Of a DNA stretch of 64,000 bases, positions 42,626 to 52,276 are shown piece by piece. Below the pieces are notes generated by a model. That model searched no databases and was not told the DNA's origin. It was given only the letters and a program-made list of their open reading frames with translations. The stretch's first letter is position 1. Each line of letters starts with the position of its first letter. This stretch comes from Verrucomicrobiaceae bacterium (GTDB lineage Bacteria > Verrucomicrobiota > Verrucomicrobiia > Verrucomicrobiales > Akkermansiaceae), in contig JAIXOR010000017.1 of the NCBI GenBank assembly GCA_027486655.1, forward strand, positions 1 through 64,000, given 5' to 3'. Position numbers and translations under genes: made by a program.

Positions 42626-44047
42626 TCATTTGCGCGTGATCTTGAGGATCTTGCGCTCGCTCAGGTCGCCCCAGGTGTCCTGGGCGGTGATGATGATCCG
42701 GTTCTCTCCCTTGACCAGCGGCTGGGTGAATTCCCAATCGCGCAGACCATCGGCCACCTGGAGCGGGCCGTCTCCGACACGATAGCGGACGCGCACCAGG
42801 CGGTTCGGATCGCTGGCCTTGCCCTGGATGGTCACGCTACGGCTGCGCGTGGTTTTCGGAACCGAACTCGTCACGGTGAGCTTGGGAATGCTGACCACAG
42901 CCGGGAAGCGCAGGACACGGCTGTTGAAGCGGTCGGTGAGCCAGAGCGCCCCCTCGGCATCTACCACCATGCCACCCTTCGGATAGGAAAACGAAGTTTG
43001 CGGATCGCCGGTGGCATTGGAGACGAAGTCCGGCTGCCCGAGCACCGCATTGGCCGCCGCGCCGCTGGAACGGGTGGATGCGCGGTCAAAACGCAGCACC
43101 CGGTTGTTGTATTCATCGCAGACCCAGAGCGTGTCGTCCTTGGCGATTCCAAGGCCCGAGGGGTTGGAAAGCCGCGTGGCGCTCAATCCCGCGTCGGCGC
43201 CGGAGAAGTCCGCTTGTCCGAAAACCGCGCTGGCCGCCGCACCATTGGCCAGCGTGGCCGCCTGATCGAAACGCACCACACGATTTCCCCGCTCGCAGGC
43301 CACGAACAAGGAACCCGTCGGAGAAATCGCGATCGCCATCGGCCGCTCCAGGCCGGTCGCACCGGCACCCTGCACGCCACTGGTCAGATCCGGCTGCCCG
43401 AGCACTCCATCCGCAGCCGCACCGCTTGCTTTCTGCGTGATGGCGTCAAAGCGCATTACCCGGCAGCTCGCCTCATCGGCCACCCAAAGGCGGTCACCGG
43501 AGTCCACCCACACCGCCGTGGGATTGATCATGCCCGAGGCCGTGACCGTGAAGTCGTTGGTGGTGAATCCCGGCTGGCCATACACGCGATCCGCCGCAGC
43601 ATGGCTGGCGAGCTGGCTGGCATTGGAAAACCGGAGCACGCGTGCGTTGTTGCGATCCGCCACCCAGAGCCGGCCGCGGCGATCGACGAAGACGGCTGCC
43701 GGGCGGTCCATGCCCTGGCTGGTGACGGCGGCCACCGGCGGGTTGGCAAAACCGCTCTGGCCGAGCACGATTTCCGCCGCGGCCCCATTGGCGAGCGCCG
43801 AGGCGCTGGCGTATCGCAGCACCCGGTGGTTGTTGGAATCAGCCACAAAGACCTTGCCCGTCACCGGATCCAGAGCCACGCCCGATGGCGAGTCCAGATT
43901 CACCGCGGCAGTGCCGGGCTGGTTGGAATTCAGCATGGATTGGCCCAGCACCAGGTCCGCACCGGTCTGACTGGGGATGGTTCTCGCCAGGCAAAACCCG
44001 GCCATGATGGTGGCGAACAGACTGGCTGTGATGGACGTCGTTTTCAT
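42626..44047 (-). CDS. Secreted NHL-repeat beta-propeller protein
   Basis: A 473-residue exported protein. ATG 44047 begins the signal peptide (MKTTSITASLFATIMAGFCLA). Repeats of about 55-60 residues follow, of the form LDSPSGVALDPVTGKVFVADSNNHRVLRYASASAL...AEIVLGQ, at least six in total, which form a six-bladed NHL propeller. Each ends with a 'GQ' plus 'F' strand (VLGQPDF). The last about 100 residues form an Ig-like domain with RYRVGDGPLQVADGLRDWEF. NHL propellers mediate binding; no enzyme residues are recognisable. Confidence 0.85.
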   Translation of the reverse strand: MKTTSITASLFATIMAGFCLARTIPSQTGADLVLGQSMLNSNQPGTAAVNLDSPSGVALDPVTGKVFVADSNNHRVLRYASASALANGAAAEIVLGQSGFANPPVAAVTSQGMDRPAAVFVDRRGRLWVADRNNARVLRFSNASQLASHAAADRVYGQPGFTTNDFTVTASGMINPTAVWVDSGDRLWVADEASCRVMRFDAITQKASGAAADGVLGQPDLTSGVQGAGATGLERPMAIAISPTGSLFVACERGNRVVRFDQAATLANGAAASAVFGQADFSGADAGLSATRLSNPSGLGIAKDDTLWVCDEYNNRVLRFDRASTRSSGAAANAVLGQPDFVSNATGDPQTSFSYPKGGMVVDAEGALWLTDRFNSRVLRFPAVVSIPKLTVTSSVPKTTRSRSVTIQGKASDPNRLVRVRYRVGDGPLQVADGLRDWEFTQPLVKGENRIIITAQDTWGDLSERKILKITRK

Positions 44048-44306
44048 GAGGTGATGGATTGGATTCACCCATGGAAGAAACATTCCTCAGCCGGAGTTTC
44101 CGGAAAATGCGGATTTCCTCATGCTTTCCCGAACCCTTTCCTGAACGCCCCGCCACCCCCGATTCCGCATCGCCACCCGCGACCAGCCAGCCCGTCCCTC
44201 CCGTTCACGACTTGAACCCGGAGCAAAACCGTGCTTTGAACACAGAACGACCCGCTGAAACCCATCTCCATCACGCGTCGCTCGGATTGCCCGCATCCTC
44301 CATCCC

Positions 44307-47300
44307 ATGACACTGCGCCTGCTCCAGATTTCACGGCTCATCCTGCTCGCCCTCACCGTGGCAGGTGGCGTTGTGCGCGCGGCCGATGCCACGCTGGTCA
44401 ACGACTCGGTCATTGACCCGCTCGCCCACAATTTCCCGACCGCCTCCTTCTCCGTGGCCACCGTACATGGCGTGACCTTTCAACAGGACGGCGTGACCAC
44501 CTACAAGGGCTGGCAATACGCCACCTACTACCAGGGCAGTCTTTCTAACAGCAACGGCAGGGTCGCCGTCGCCCGCCGGCCTCTGCCCCATGGCACCTGG
44601 GAAACCCTGGTGCTCAACGACTACATCTTCAGCACGGTGGATTCCCACAACGACGTCGTGCTCGGCATCTGCCCGGGCGATGGCAGCATCCATCTGTCGT
44701 TCGACCACCACGTAAACGATCTCAACTACCGCGTATCCATCCCCGGTGTGGCGGACCATCCGACCACCACCGCATGGACGCCCGCACTTTTCGGCCCGGT
44801 CACGGACCGCCTCGCCGGCAGCGCCGTGATGACCGCCGTCACCTATCCACGCTTCATTCCCACGCCTTCCGGCAAACTTCTGTTCACTTACCGCTCCGGC
44901 GGCTCCGGCGGCGGCGATGAGATCCTCTACGAATACGATGGAACCACTCGCGCCTGGTCCCTCGTCGGCCAATACACCAGCCGCAGCGGATCCTACACCG
45001 GCACCTTCGCCTCCGGTACGGATCGCAATGGCTACTTCGACAACACCCTCTTCGACGCCAACGGCCGTCTCCACGCCACCTGGTGCTGGCGCGAGACTCC
45101 CGACGCCAGCAGCAACCACGACCTCCTCTACGCCTACAGCGACGATACCGGACGCACCTGGAAAAACCAAAGCGGTGCCACCATCGCCGTGGCAGGCAGC
45201 AGCTTCATCTCCATCAACTCGCCGGGCATCATCGGCTGGAGCATCCCCCAGCGGCGCAACTACATCAACAACAGCGCCATGACCGTGGACGCCCAGGGCC
45301 GCGTCCATGTCGTCGCCTGGCACCTGCCGGATGCCGCTCCGGATCAGACGTTCACCACCTCCCTCACATCGAACGCACGCTTCATTCATTACTGGCGCGG
45401 CACGAACGGCATCTGGCGGAAAAACGAAACCAACCTCACCGGCACCCGCGCCAAGCTTTCCGCGGATTCGGACGGCCGCCTGTTCCTCGTCTATGGAGAC
45501 TCGACCAACATCCGGATCGCCGCCGCCGATCCAGCGCCCGATCCCGAGGCCAGTCCTTCTAACAGCTGGGCCGCCTGGGCTCCGCTCGCGCTCTCCGGTG
45601 CCCTGCCCGCCGGCCGCGCCAACACGGTCAACATCATCACCGACACCGCCCGCTGGGAGGCGGACCGCATCCTTTCCGTCTATGCCCAGGAAACCAACAC
45701 CTCCGGCACAGGCCCCACCCCGCTCCACATTCTCGACTATCACGTTTCCCGAGCCGCCGTGCTGCCGCAGCCGCTCGACGGCTCGACCCCGTCCGTCAGC
45801 CCTTCCACCCTTTCTTGGACCGCTGGCCAGGAAGCGGTGGCTCACGATGTTTACTTCGGCAGCCAAGCCTCCGCCGTCGCCTCCGCCACACCGACGTCGC
45901 CCGAGTTTCTCGGCCGGCAATCCACCACCACACGCTCCATCGGACCAATGGCCCCCGGCACCACCTGGTATTGGCGCGTCGATTCGATCGATGCCTCCAA
46001 CCGGGTAAGCCCCGGCCGCGTCTGGACCTTCACCACCGAAACCCTGCTTCCCGGAGTCACCCAGGGCACCGCCAGCCGTTCCTATGGCGGCCGCACCCAT
46101 TTCCCCGTCACCCTCCAGCTCAAGGACCCCGCCCTCAGCACTGGAAATGTGAAACTCTTTCTCGGCACCACCGACGGAGGAACCAACGCGACCGCCTGGC
46201 AGCAGAGCATCGATTTCGGCCCGCTTGGACCTGGAAACCAGACGCTCGTCGTGGACTCCCTGAACCCCCAGGAATCCCTCCACTACCGCTTCCTCATCAC
46301 CACCATCCACGGCTCCACCTGGGCCTCCGCAAGCAGCATGCTCTCCGCAGCGGAAGACCTCTCACTCTGGGCAAACACCGCCCTGCTCAGCCTCAGTGGC
46401 TACACCGCCAGCGAGACCTTGGCGGATTTTCCCGTGCTCGTCCGGCTTTCGCCGGCCACGCTGCCAGGCTTCGCCTACGAACAAATCCTCTCCGCACCCC
46501 ATGGCGATCTCCGCTTTTCCACTCCGGACGGCGAAGAGATCCTCTCCCACGAGGTGGAAAGCTGGAACCCCGCCGGCGTTTCCTCGATCTGGGTGAAGCT
46601 CCCCCAACTCACCCCCGGCACCCAGGTGCGCGTCTGGTGGGGCCGGGCGGGATGCACCCCGCCGCCATCCGCCCCCACCTGGTCCGCCTTTCACGGAGTC
46701 TGGCACCTCGATTCCACCAAGGGCTTCGCCAACGATTCCGCGCCTTTCGGCCTCGCCGCCACTCCCACCAGCCTCAGCGCCGCCACCAGTGCCGTCATCC
46801 CCGGGGCCACCACCCTCAATGGCACGTCATCCGCACTCGCCATCACCCAGGCCGCCGCCCTCAACCCCTCGGTGATCTCCGTCGAGGCCTGGGTCCGCAC
46901 CAGCAGCTCGGCCCTGCAATCCATCTTCACCAAAGACCAGACCAGCGGCGGCACCAACCGCGTCTGGCAATTCCGCCTCAGCGCCGGAAAACCCGAGTTT
47001 CTCCCGTTCAATGCCACCACCAACACCACCGTCGCCTCCCCGGATGCCATCAACGACAACCAATTCCACCACGTCTGCGGCACCTGGGACGGCAACACCG
47101 CCCGCATCTACGTGGACGGCATCCTGAAAAACTCGGTCGCCTTCACCGGCTCGCTCCGCAGCAACCAATCCAACCGCGCCTTCATCGGACGCAGTGAAAA
47201 CAGCTCTCCTTCCTATTTCACCGGCATCATCGACGAAGTGCGACTCTCCCCCGCCGCCCGGTCCGCCAACTGGGTCCGCGCCACCTTCGACAACCAGAAA

Positions 47301-47786
47301 CCCGGAGCCACCTTCATCACCCCGGGCCCGGCCAGCCCGCCGGACATCGATGGCGACCAACTCCCGGACACCTGGGAAATGCAGCACTTCGCCACCACCT
47401 TCAGCACCCAGCCAGACCCCGACAACGACGCCAAACCCAACCTCCTCGAGTTTGCCCTCGGCACCAATCCCAAATCCGGGGCAGAGGCCTCCACCACCGG
47501 ACTCCTCCCGCCCGTCGGCAGCTCGCCACCCGAGTTCGTCTTCCGCCAGATCGCCGGCGGCACCGGCAATGTCGGCACCACCTACCAGGCCAGCGGCCTC
47601 CGCTACATCGTCGAGGTGTCCACAGACCTCGACACCTGGCACTCCGGCCCCTCCCACGTCCAGTGGAGCACCCGCCGCCAGGCCCTGCCCGGCGGCATGG
47701 AACAAGTCGGCATCCACGTCACCTCACCCACCATCAACCCGGCTGGATCGTTCTACGTCCGCCTGCGGATCGCCCCGGCCGATTGA
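44307..47786 (+). CDS. Large secreted BNR_4 / DUF2341 / LamG multidomain protein
   Basis: An 1159-residue secreted protein. Signal peptide about 1-25. Residues about 30-480 form a BNR_4-type seven-bladed propeller (GWQYATYYQGSLSNSNGRVAVARRPL, HLSFDHHVNDLNYRVS), the fold also used by some polysaccharide lyases. Next come a fibronectin-like linker (about 490-690), a DUF2341-like domain (about 700-780, YTASETLADFPVLVRLSPATLPGF), and a LamG/concanavalin domain (about 790-1005, HLDSTKGFANDS). The C-terminus holds a calcium-type segment DIDGDQLPDTWEMQHFA and a short beta tail. Likely role: binding or cleaving extracellular polysaccharide. The catalytic residues cannot be assigned by eye. Confidence 0.75.
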   Translation: MTLRLLQISRLILLALTVAGGVVRAADATLVNDSVIDPLAHNFPTASFSVATVHGVTFQQDGVTTYKGWQYATYYQGSLSNSNGRVAVARRPLPHGTWETLVLNDYIFSTVDSHNDVVLGICPGDGSIHLSFDHHVNDLNYRVSIPGVADHPTTTAWTPALFGPVTDRLAGSAVMTAVTYPRFIPTPSGKLLFTYRSGGSGGGDEILYEYDGTTRAWSLVGQYTSRSGSYTGTFASGTDRNGYFDNTLFDANGRLHATWCWRETPDASSNHDLLYAYSDDTGRTWKNQSGATIAVAGSSFISINSPGIIGWSIPQRRNYINNSAMTVDAQGRVHVVAWHLPDAAPDQTFTTSLTSNARFIHYWRGTNGIWRKNETNLTGTRAKLSADSDGRLFLVYGDSTNIRIAAADPAPDPEASPSNSWAAWAPLALSGALPAGRANTVNIITDTARWEADRILSVYAQETNTSGTGPTPLHILDYHVSRAAVLPQPLDGSTPSVSPSTLSWTAGQEAVAHDVYFGSQASAVASATPTSPEFLGRQSTTTRSIGPMAPGTTWYWRVDSIDASNRVSPGRVWTFTTETLLPGVTQGTASRSYGGRTHFPVTLQLKDPALSTGNVKLFLGTTDGGTNATAWQQSIDFGPLGPGNQTLVVDSLNPQESLHYRFLITTIHGSTWASASSMLSAAEDLSLWANTALLSLSGYTASETLADFPVLVRLSPATLPGFAYEQILSAPHGDLRFSTPDGEEILSHEVESWNPAGVSSIWVKLPQLTPGTQVRVWWGRAGCTPPPSAPTWSAFHGVWHLDSTKGFANDSAPFGLAATPTSLSAATSAVIPGATTLNGTSSALAITQAAALNPSVISVEAWVRTSSSALQSIFTKDQTSGGTNRVWQFRLSAGKPEFLPFNATTNTTVASPDAINDNQFHHVCGTWDGNTARIYVDGILKNSVAFTGSLRSNQSNRAFIGRSENSSPSYFTGIIDEVRLSPAARSANWVRATFDNQKPGATFITPGPASPPDIDGDQLPDTWEMQHFATTFSTQPDPDNDAKPNLLEFALGTNPKSGAEASTTGLLPPVGSSPPEFVFRQIAGGTGNVGTTYQASGLRYIVEVSTDLDTWHSGPSHVQWSTRRQALPGGMEQVGIHVTSPTINPAGSFYVRLRIAPAD

Positions 47787-48169
47787 GCCCGGCCACCACA
47801 AATCCCCCCCTTCCCGCGTTCCAGTCTTGCCATCAGCGGGAAAGCCCCTAGCTTCCCGGCGAGCAGGTTTCCCAACCTCCGAAGCCCAGTTCCGGTCGAG
47901 AGCTCGTTGATCCACGCTATTCTGAGGGCGCTGGTATCGACCGGCGGCCCAGGAAGACCGGATTACCCTGCCTCACGGGCGGCGGCGCAGGCCGGTCTGA
48001 TCCCGACTGGTAGAAGTTCCTTTCCGCAAGCCGTTGCGGAGCTTCACCCCGGCAACGAAAAGCCGGCATGTCGGCCTCAAACCGACCCGCACGAGGTCCT
48101 TCCAGCACCCGCGGATCCAGCCGGATCCGCCGCGCCGGGCCGTCCGTAACCCTGACCCAAGACAACACC
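47787..48169. other. Intergenic region upstream of the RRM gene
   Basis: A 383-bp GC-rich gap. I see no credible gene, no terminator with a T-tract and no RNA gene. It presumably contains the promoter and a long leader of the RNA-binding protein gene. Confidence 0.4.
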
Positions 48170-49210
48170 ATGTCGAACGCAACACAACCATCCCGCCAAT
48201 CGGGAGACAGCCGGCGCCGCAGATCCCGCGGCGGTAAGAACCGCAACCGCAACCAAGGAAACCGCAACCCGCAGGATGATCGCGGCGACCGCGGCTCCAG
48301 AGCCAACCGTTCCGAAGAATTCCGCCCCCAAGGCCCACGCCCGCCGCGCCACGCGCCGCCGGTCAAGCTCAGCTGGTGGCAGAAACTCCTCCAGGCCATT
48401 GGCCTCTACAAGGCACCCACCCCACCCGCACGCCCCGAACGCAACCCGGAAGGCCCCAAACCCAAAACCGAGGCCCGCGAACCGAAATCCAACACCCGCA
48501 ACGCCCGCACCGGCGAAGGACAGGAAAAACCCAAGTCCGCCGATGGCTCACCCAAACGGGCCGAACGCGGTGAGCGAAGCGAGCGTGGCGAACGCGGCGA
48601 ACGCGGCGAAAGATCCGAACGCGGAAACCGCGGCGAACGTGGCGAAGCCCGCTCACGCGGCGGCGACCGCTCCTCGGTCGAGTCCGCCCGCGTTTACGTC
48701 GGCAATCTCTCCTACGACGTCACCGAGCAGGACCTCCAGGAGCTCTTCAAGGGCATCGGCGGCGTCCGCAACGTGGAAATCGTCTACAACCGCAGCACCC
48801 ACCGCTCCAAGGGCTACGGCTTTGTGGAAATGCTCCACAAGGACGAAGCCGTGCGCGCCGTCGAGGTCCTCCACGACCAACACTTCATGGGCCGCAAGAT
48901 GATCGTTTCCGGCGCCAAATCCAAAGGCCAGGACGAACGCGAAGACCAGGAAGAACGCGGCGATCGCGAGCCCCGCCAGGTCGTCGTCGCCCCGATCCCC
49001 GCCGCCGCCGTGGCCACCGCCGCAGTCGCCACTCCCGTGGCGGAAGCCGTCGCGGAAGCCGTCGCCGAGGCACCCGCGTCCGCTCCGGAAGCCGCCGCTG
49101 CCGAGCCCGTCATCCAAACCATCGTCGAGTCGGTCGCCGAAGCCCCCGCCGAGGAAAGCCCGGCCGCTGAGGCACCCGCCGCCACCGAGGAGAAACCCGA
49201 AGCTCCCTGA
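48170..49210 (+). CDS. RRM-domain RNA-binding protein with basic N-terminal and Ala/Pro-rich C-terminal tails
   Basis: A 346-residue protein. ATG 48170 (MSNATQPSRQSG) begins a long basic, disordered N-terminal region with Arg/Gly runs and a SERGERGERGERSERG-type repeat (about 150-185). The RRM spans about residues 177-255: RVYVGNLSYDVTEQDLQELF is RNP2 and KGYGFVEMLH is RNP1. The C-terminal 80 residues are Ala/Val/Glu/Pro-rich low complexity. Short RRM proteins are common as cold-responsive RNA chaperones in bacteria. The extended tails are unusual and might support condensate or ribosome interactions, which is inference only. Confidence 0.85.
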   Translation: MSNATQPSRQSGDSRRRRSRGGKNRNRNQGNRNPQDDRGDRGSRANRSEEFRPQGPRPPRHAPPVKLSWWQKLLQAIGLYKAPTPPARPERNPEGPKPKTEAREPKSNTRNARTGEGQEKPKSADGSPKRAERGERSERGERGERGERSERGNRGERGEARSRGGDRSSVESARVYVGNLSYDVTEQDLQELFKGIGGVRNVEIVYNRSTHRSKGYGFVEMLHKDEAVRAVEVLHDQHFMGRKMIVSGAKSKGQDEREDQEERGDREPRQVVVAPIPAAAVATAAVATPVAEAVAEAVAEAPASAPEAAAAEPVIQTIVESVAEAPAEESPAAEAPAATEEKPEAP

Positions 49211-49350
49211 GCCCGGACTCCCCGGATCCCAACTCCCCAACCCACACCCCCGCCCGGTCCTCCGGCGCGGGGGTGTTCGTTTTCCAGCCCATCCACTTCC
49301 GCCTTGCCCCCCACTTGGAAGATGACGGAGGATCGGCCGTAACCGAAACC

Positions 49351-50424
49351 ATGGGTTCGCCTCCTTCCGTCAACGTCGCCCGCCTCACCTACCTTCTGGT
49401 CTGTGAAGCCGCCGGCGTGGCCATCGCCCTCAGCACGCGCGGCACCCCCATCGAGGTGCCCATGTCCACCGGCATCCTCGGCGGCCTCGGCGTGGCCGCC
49501 CTTTTCATCTGGATCGAGAGCCTCATGAAGGGCTTCACCCTGCGCGGATTCTCCACCGCCACCTTCGGCCTCGGCGTCGGCCTGCTCTGCGCCTGGCTGC
49601 TCACCCGCGTGGAAATCTCCAACCTGCTCGAACTCGCCTTCCGCAGCCAGTTGGAATCCCGCGAAAACAGCGCGGACCTCGTCAACGCCCTCCGCCTCGC
49701 CATCGATGTCACGCTCTTCGCCAGCCTCGGCTTCCTCGGTGCCGTCCTCGCCCTGCGCGGAAACCGGGACGACTTCGCATTCATCATCCCCTACGTACGT
49801 TTCCGCCAGGATGCCTCCACCGGCCAACCCGTCGTGCTCGACCCCGAGGCCGTCATCGACGGGCGCGTCATCGGCATCCTCCGCTCCGGCTTCCTCCACG
49901 GCCGCATCGTCGTCCCCCGCTTCGTCCTCGACGAACTCCAGGCCATGGTCGATTCCGGATCCAACCACGCCCGCCAGCGCGGCCAACGCGGACTCGACCA
50001 CCTCGAGCGCATGCAAAAGGCCACCGACATCCAGGTCTCCATCCACGACAACGAACCCGCGCGCGGCGACGAACCGATGAACTCACGCCTCATCGAAACC
50101 ACCCGCCTGCTCGGCGCCCGGCTCATGACCGTGGACGAAAACCTCACCAAGGTCGCCAACCTCCAGGGCGTGGACGTTCTCAACATCCACGAACTCGACG
50201 AAGCCCTCAAACCCACCGTCGCCGTCGGCCAACGCATCCGCATCGCCCTCGTCCGCCCGGGAAAAGAAGACCACCAAGCCGTCGGATACCTCCCCGATGG
50301 CACCATGATCGTCGTCAACCACGCCATTTCCAAAATCGGCAGCACCACCGAGGTCGCCGTCGTCAGCACCCTGCAAACCGCCAGCGGAGTCATGGTCTTC
50401 GCCGAGCTCCACACCCCGGGCTGA
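49351..50424 (+). CDS. Membrane-anchored PIN-TRAM domain protein (YacL type)
   Basis: A 357-residue protein. Residues about 10-120 hold four hydrophobic helices (LTYLLVCEAAGVAIAL, GILGGLGVAALFIWIESL, FGLGVGLLCAWLL, LFASLGFLGAVLAL). The PIN nuclease domain follows (about 150-270; VLDPEAVIDGRVIGILRSGF, with acidic residues in MTVDENLTKVA). The C-terminus is a TRAM domain (about 285-350; GQRIRIALVRPGKEDHQAVGYLPDGTMIVVNHA). This is the architecture of YacL-like proteins, which are putative ribonucleases attached to the membrane. ATG 49351 is chosen because it precedes the first helix directly. Confidence 0.88.
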   Translation: MGSPPSVNVARLTYLLVCEAAGVAIALSTRGTPIEVPMSTGILGGLGVAALFIWIESLMKGFTLRGFSTATFGLGVGLLCAWLLTRVEISNLLELAFRSQLESRENSADLVNALRLAIDVTLFASLGFLGAVLALRGNRDDFAFIIPYVRFRQDASTGQPVVLDPEAVIDGRVIGILRSGFLHGRIVVPRFVLDELQAMVDSGSNHARQRGQRGLDHLERMQKATDIQVSIHDNEPARGDEPMNSRLIETTRLLGARLMTVDENLTKVANLQGVDVLNIHELDEALKPTVAVGQRIRIALVRPGKEDHQAVGYLPDGTMIVVNHAISKIGSTTEVAVVSTLQTASGVMVFAELHTPG

Positions 50425-50466
50425 TCCCGCCCTCCCCCCAAACTCCCCAGCCCCGACCTTGCCCGG

Positions 50467-50510
50467 TCCGTACGGATTATGGATGCGGCCGCATCAGGAA
50501 TCCGTACGGA
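50467..50510. repeat. Nested palindromes between convergent genes
   Basis: A perfect 12-bp inverted repeat, TCCGTACGGATT (50467-50478) and AATCCGTACGGA (50499-50510), encloses a second perfect palindrome GATGCGGCCGCATC (50482-50495). The arm core TCCGTACGGA is itself palindromic. The DNA could form a cruciform or, in RNA, a strong hairpin on either strand. There is no T-tract, so it is not a classical terminator, but it lies between the stops of two convergent genes. Confidence 0.75.
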
Positions 50511-50519
50511 TGTGGCGGC

Positions 50520-51905
50520 TTAGTTGTTCGTTTGGAGCAGGGTGAAGGGGTGGATCTCGGCGGAGGGATCGCGGAGGGAGTCGATGAAGCGTTCCCACTC
50601 GCGTTGCTCCTGAGGGGTGGGTGGTTGGGGCAGGCCTTGGGGGTCGGTATTGGCGATGAGGAAGTGGATGGGCGTGTGCGGTCCGGCGGCGGCACGGACT
50701 TTGGCGTGCAAGGCGGTCATGCGAGCCGGCGAGAGCGACCAGCCTTCCGAGAGGAGCACCACCCCGGCAGGGGCTTTGGCGAGGGCGCGGGCAACCTCGG
50801 ATTCCGCACCCGGGTCCAACACGGCCACCGGCTGCCAGGCGGTGGGATGCACGCGCAGGCTCCGCAGCAGGAAGGGGCGCAAGGTTTCCGGGGGGATGCC
50901 GCTGCCACCCACATCGAGGACCAGCACACCATCGAGCGGCGGTTCATCGGTATCCACCCGTCCGGCAGCGGTGAGATCGCGCCACATCGAGCGGTGGATT
51001 CGGGATTGAAAATCGAGGCGGCCGAGTGCCGCGCGTTCGGCCATGCCGGCCATCTGCCACAAGACCAGCCGTGGCAGCAGCCCCCAGACGAAGGTGGCGG
51101 CCAGCAGAAAACGCCACCACTCGGCAGGCCCGGAGGGCAGGTCGTGCTCCGGCAGCCAGCGTGAGGCGGCGATCACCCGGGCATCCGGCACGGCATCCGG
51201 CCACCACGAGGCCCAGGGGATGGAGAGGAAACGGCAGGTTTGTTCCAGCAGCGAGTGCATAGCAAGCTCGGTGGTGGTTTCCCAGAAGAACCCGACGTGG
51301 CGCACCAGCACCAGCCCGCCCAGCCCGAGAAGCGCGCCGAGGTTGAAGGCCACTCCGGCGGATTGGGCGATGCGGGCGATCCGCCAGCCCACGGCCTCTC
51401 GGGCGGGGCCACCCTCGGCGATCAAGTGGTCCCACCAGGCATCCCGGGAGGCCCCGGCAAGACTCCGGGCCATGCGGCCGATGCCGGCCTGCACCAGGCT
51501 GAATCCCGCGGCACCGCGCCTTCGGAAGATCCAGGCCAGACCGGCCATCGCAAGAATGACCCATTGGCCACCGAGCAGGATCACGAGATACAAGGTGACA
51601 TGCACACCCGCCTTCGCTGCGTCCACCATGCCGAGCACCGCACCGATGCCGGCGAGGACCATCACGCCTGCGAGCAGCGATGAAACCAGCGCCATGGCGG
51701 AAGAGACCCGGATCCCCCGCCCCTCGGATGGCCGGGCGCGCAACCATGCCATCCATCCCGCGCGGCGGGCGGCCGCTCCATCGAGCCCTTCCGCAGCGGC
51801 GGTCACGGCCGCACGCAGCTCCGGCGTCGCAGCCGGAGACGAGGCGATTCCGGCTTCGAAATCCACCACGTCCTCAAGCGTCCACGGCCCGGGATCCTTC
51901 GGCAT
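50520..51905 (-). CDS. DUF2868 membrane protein
   Basis: A 461-residue protein of the DUF2868 family. The start is at ATG 51905 (MPKDPGPWTLEDVVDFEAGI). Transmembrane helices are visible at about residues 75-100, 105-125, 195-225 and 285-310 (SAMALVSSLLAGVMVLAGIGAVLG, YLVILLGGQWVILAMAGLAWIF). The C-terminal soluble part (DGVLVLDVGGSGIPPETLRPFLLRSL) resembles the family. In proteobacteria this gene is typically followed by a DUF3482 GTPase; no such partner is seen here. Function unknown. Confidence 0.75.
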   Translation of the reverse strand: MPKDPGPWTLEDVVDFEAGIASSPAATPELRAAVTAAAEGLDGAAARRAGWMAWLRARPSEGRGIRVSSAMALVSSLLAGVMVLAGIGAVLGMVDAAKAGVHVTLYLVILLGGQWVILAMAGLAWIFRRRGAAGFSLVQAGIGRMARSLAGASRDAWWDHLIAEGGPAREAVGWRIARIAQSAGVAFNLGALLGLGGLVLVRHVGFFWETTTELAMHSLLEQTCRFLSIPWASWWPDAVPDARVIAASRWLPEHDLPSGPAEWWRFLLAATFVWGLLPRLVLWQMAGMAERAALGRLDFQSRIHRSMWRDLTAAGRVDTDEPPLDGVLVLDVGGSGIPPETLRPFLLRSLRVHPTAWQPVAVLDPGAESEVARALAKAPAGVVLLSEGWSLSPARMTALHAKVRAAAGPHTPIHFLIANTDPQGLPQPPTPQEQREWERFIDSLRDPSAEIHPFTLLQTNN

Positions 51906-51968
51906 GGCGCGGATTCCACCGCTTTCCCCTCGGGATGACAATCCGCGAATCCGGCGGCGATCCGGCGC

Positions 51969-52271
51969 TCAACGTTTGTTGGCCATCTGCTTGCGGAACA
52001 AGGGCAGCAGGGTCTCGTCCATCCAGGCAAAGGCGGCGGGGAGGCCGTCCTTCTGATAGATCCTGCCGATCGAGGCTTCCACGCGCGTGGGATTGCCGAA
52101 GGCGCTCAGGAAATCGTTCGAAGTGAGGCGGGTGAACCACTCGCCGTCCATCGATCCGCGTTCCCGCAGCACGTATTGCCTCGCGTAGAGGGCGAGCACG
52201 GCGTCGCCGACCCATGCCTCCTCCCGCTCCTGTTTGAGTTCGTCGTCCCTGCGGCTCACGCGGCGCAGCAT
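51969..52271 (-). CDS. Small RNase III-like protein (mini-III type)
   Basis: A 100-residue protein resembling the RNase III catalytic domain. EEAWVGDAVLALYARQYVLRE aligns with the family signature ERLEFLGDAVL and keeps the Asp, but the Glu of the signature appears replaced (Ala at that position in my hand alignment). VEASIGRIYQKDG resembles the second motif and keeps Glu. The size and lack of a dsRNA-binding domain recall mini-III (MrnC), which matures 23S rRNA. It is 5 bp downstream of the lipoprotein gene in a probable operon. It may be degenerate. Confidence 0.6.
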   Translation of the reverse strand: MLRRVSRRDDELKQEREEAWVGDAVLALYARQYVLRERGSMDGEWFTRLTSNDFLSAFGNPTRVEASIGRIYQKDGLPAAFAWMDETLLPLFRKQMANKR

Positions 52272-52276
52272 GCACT

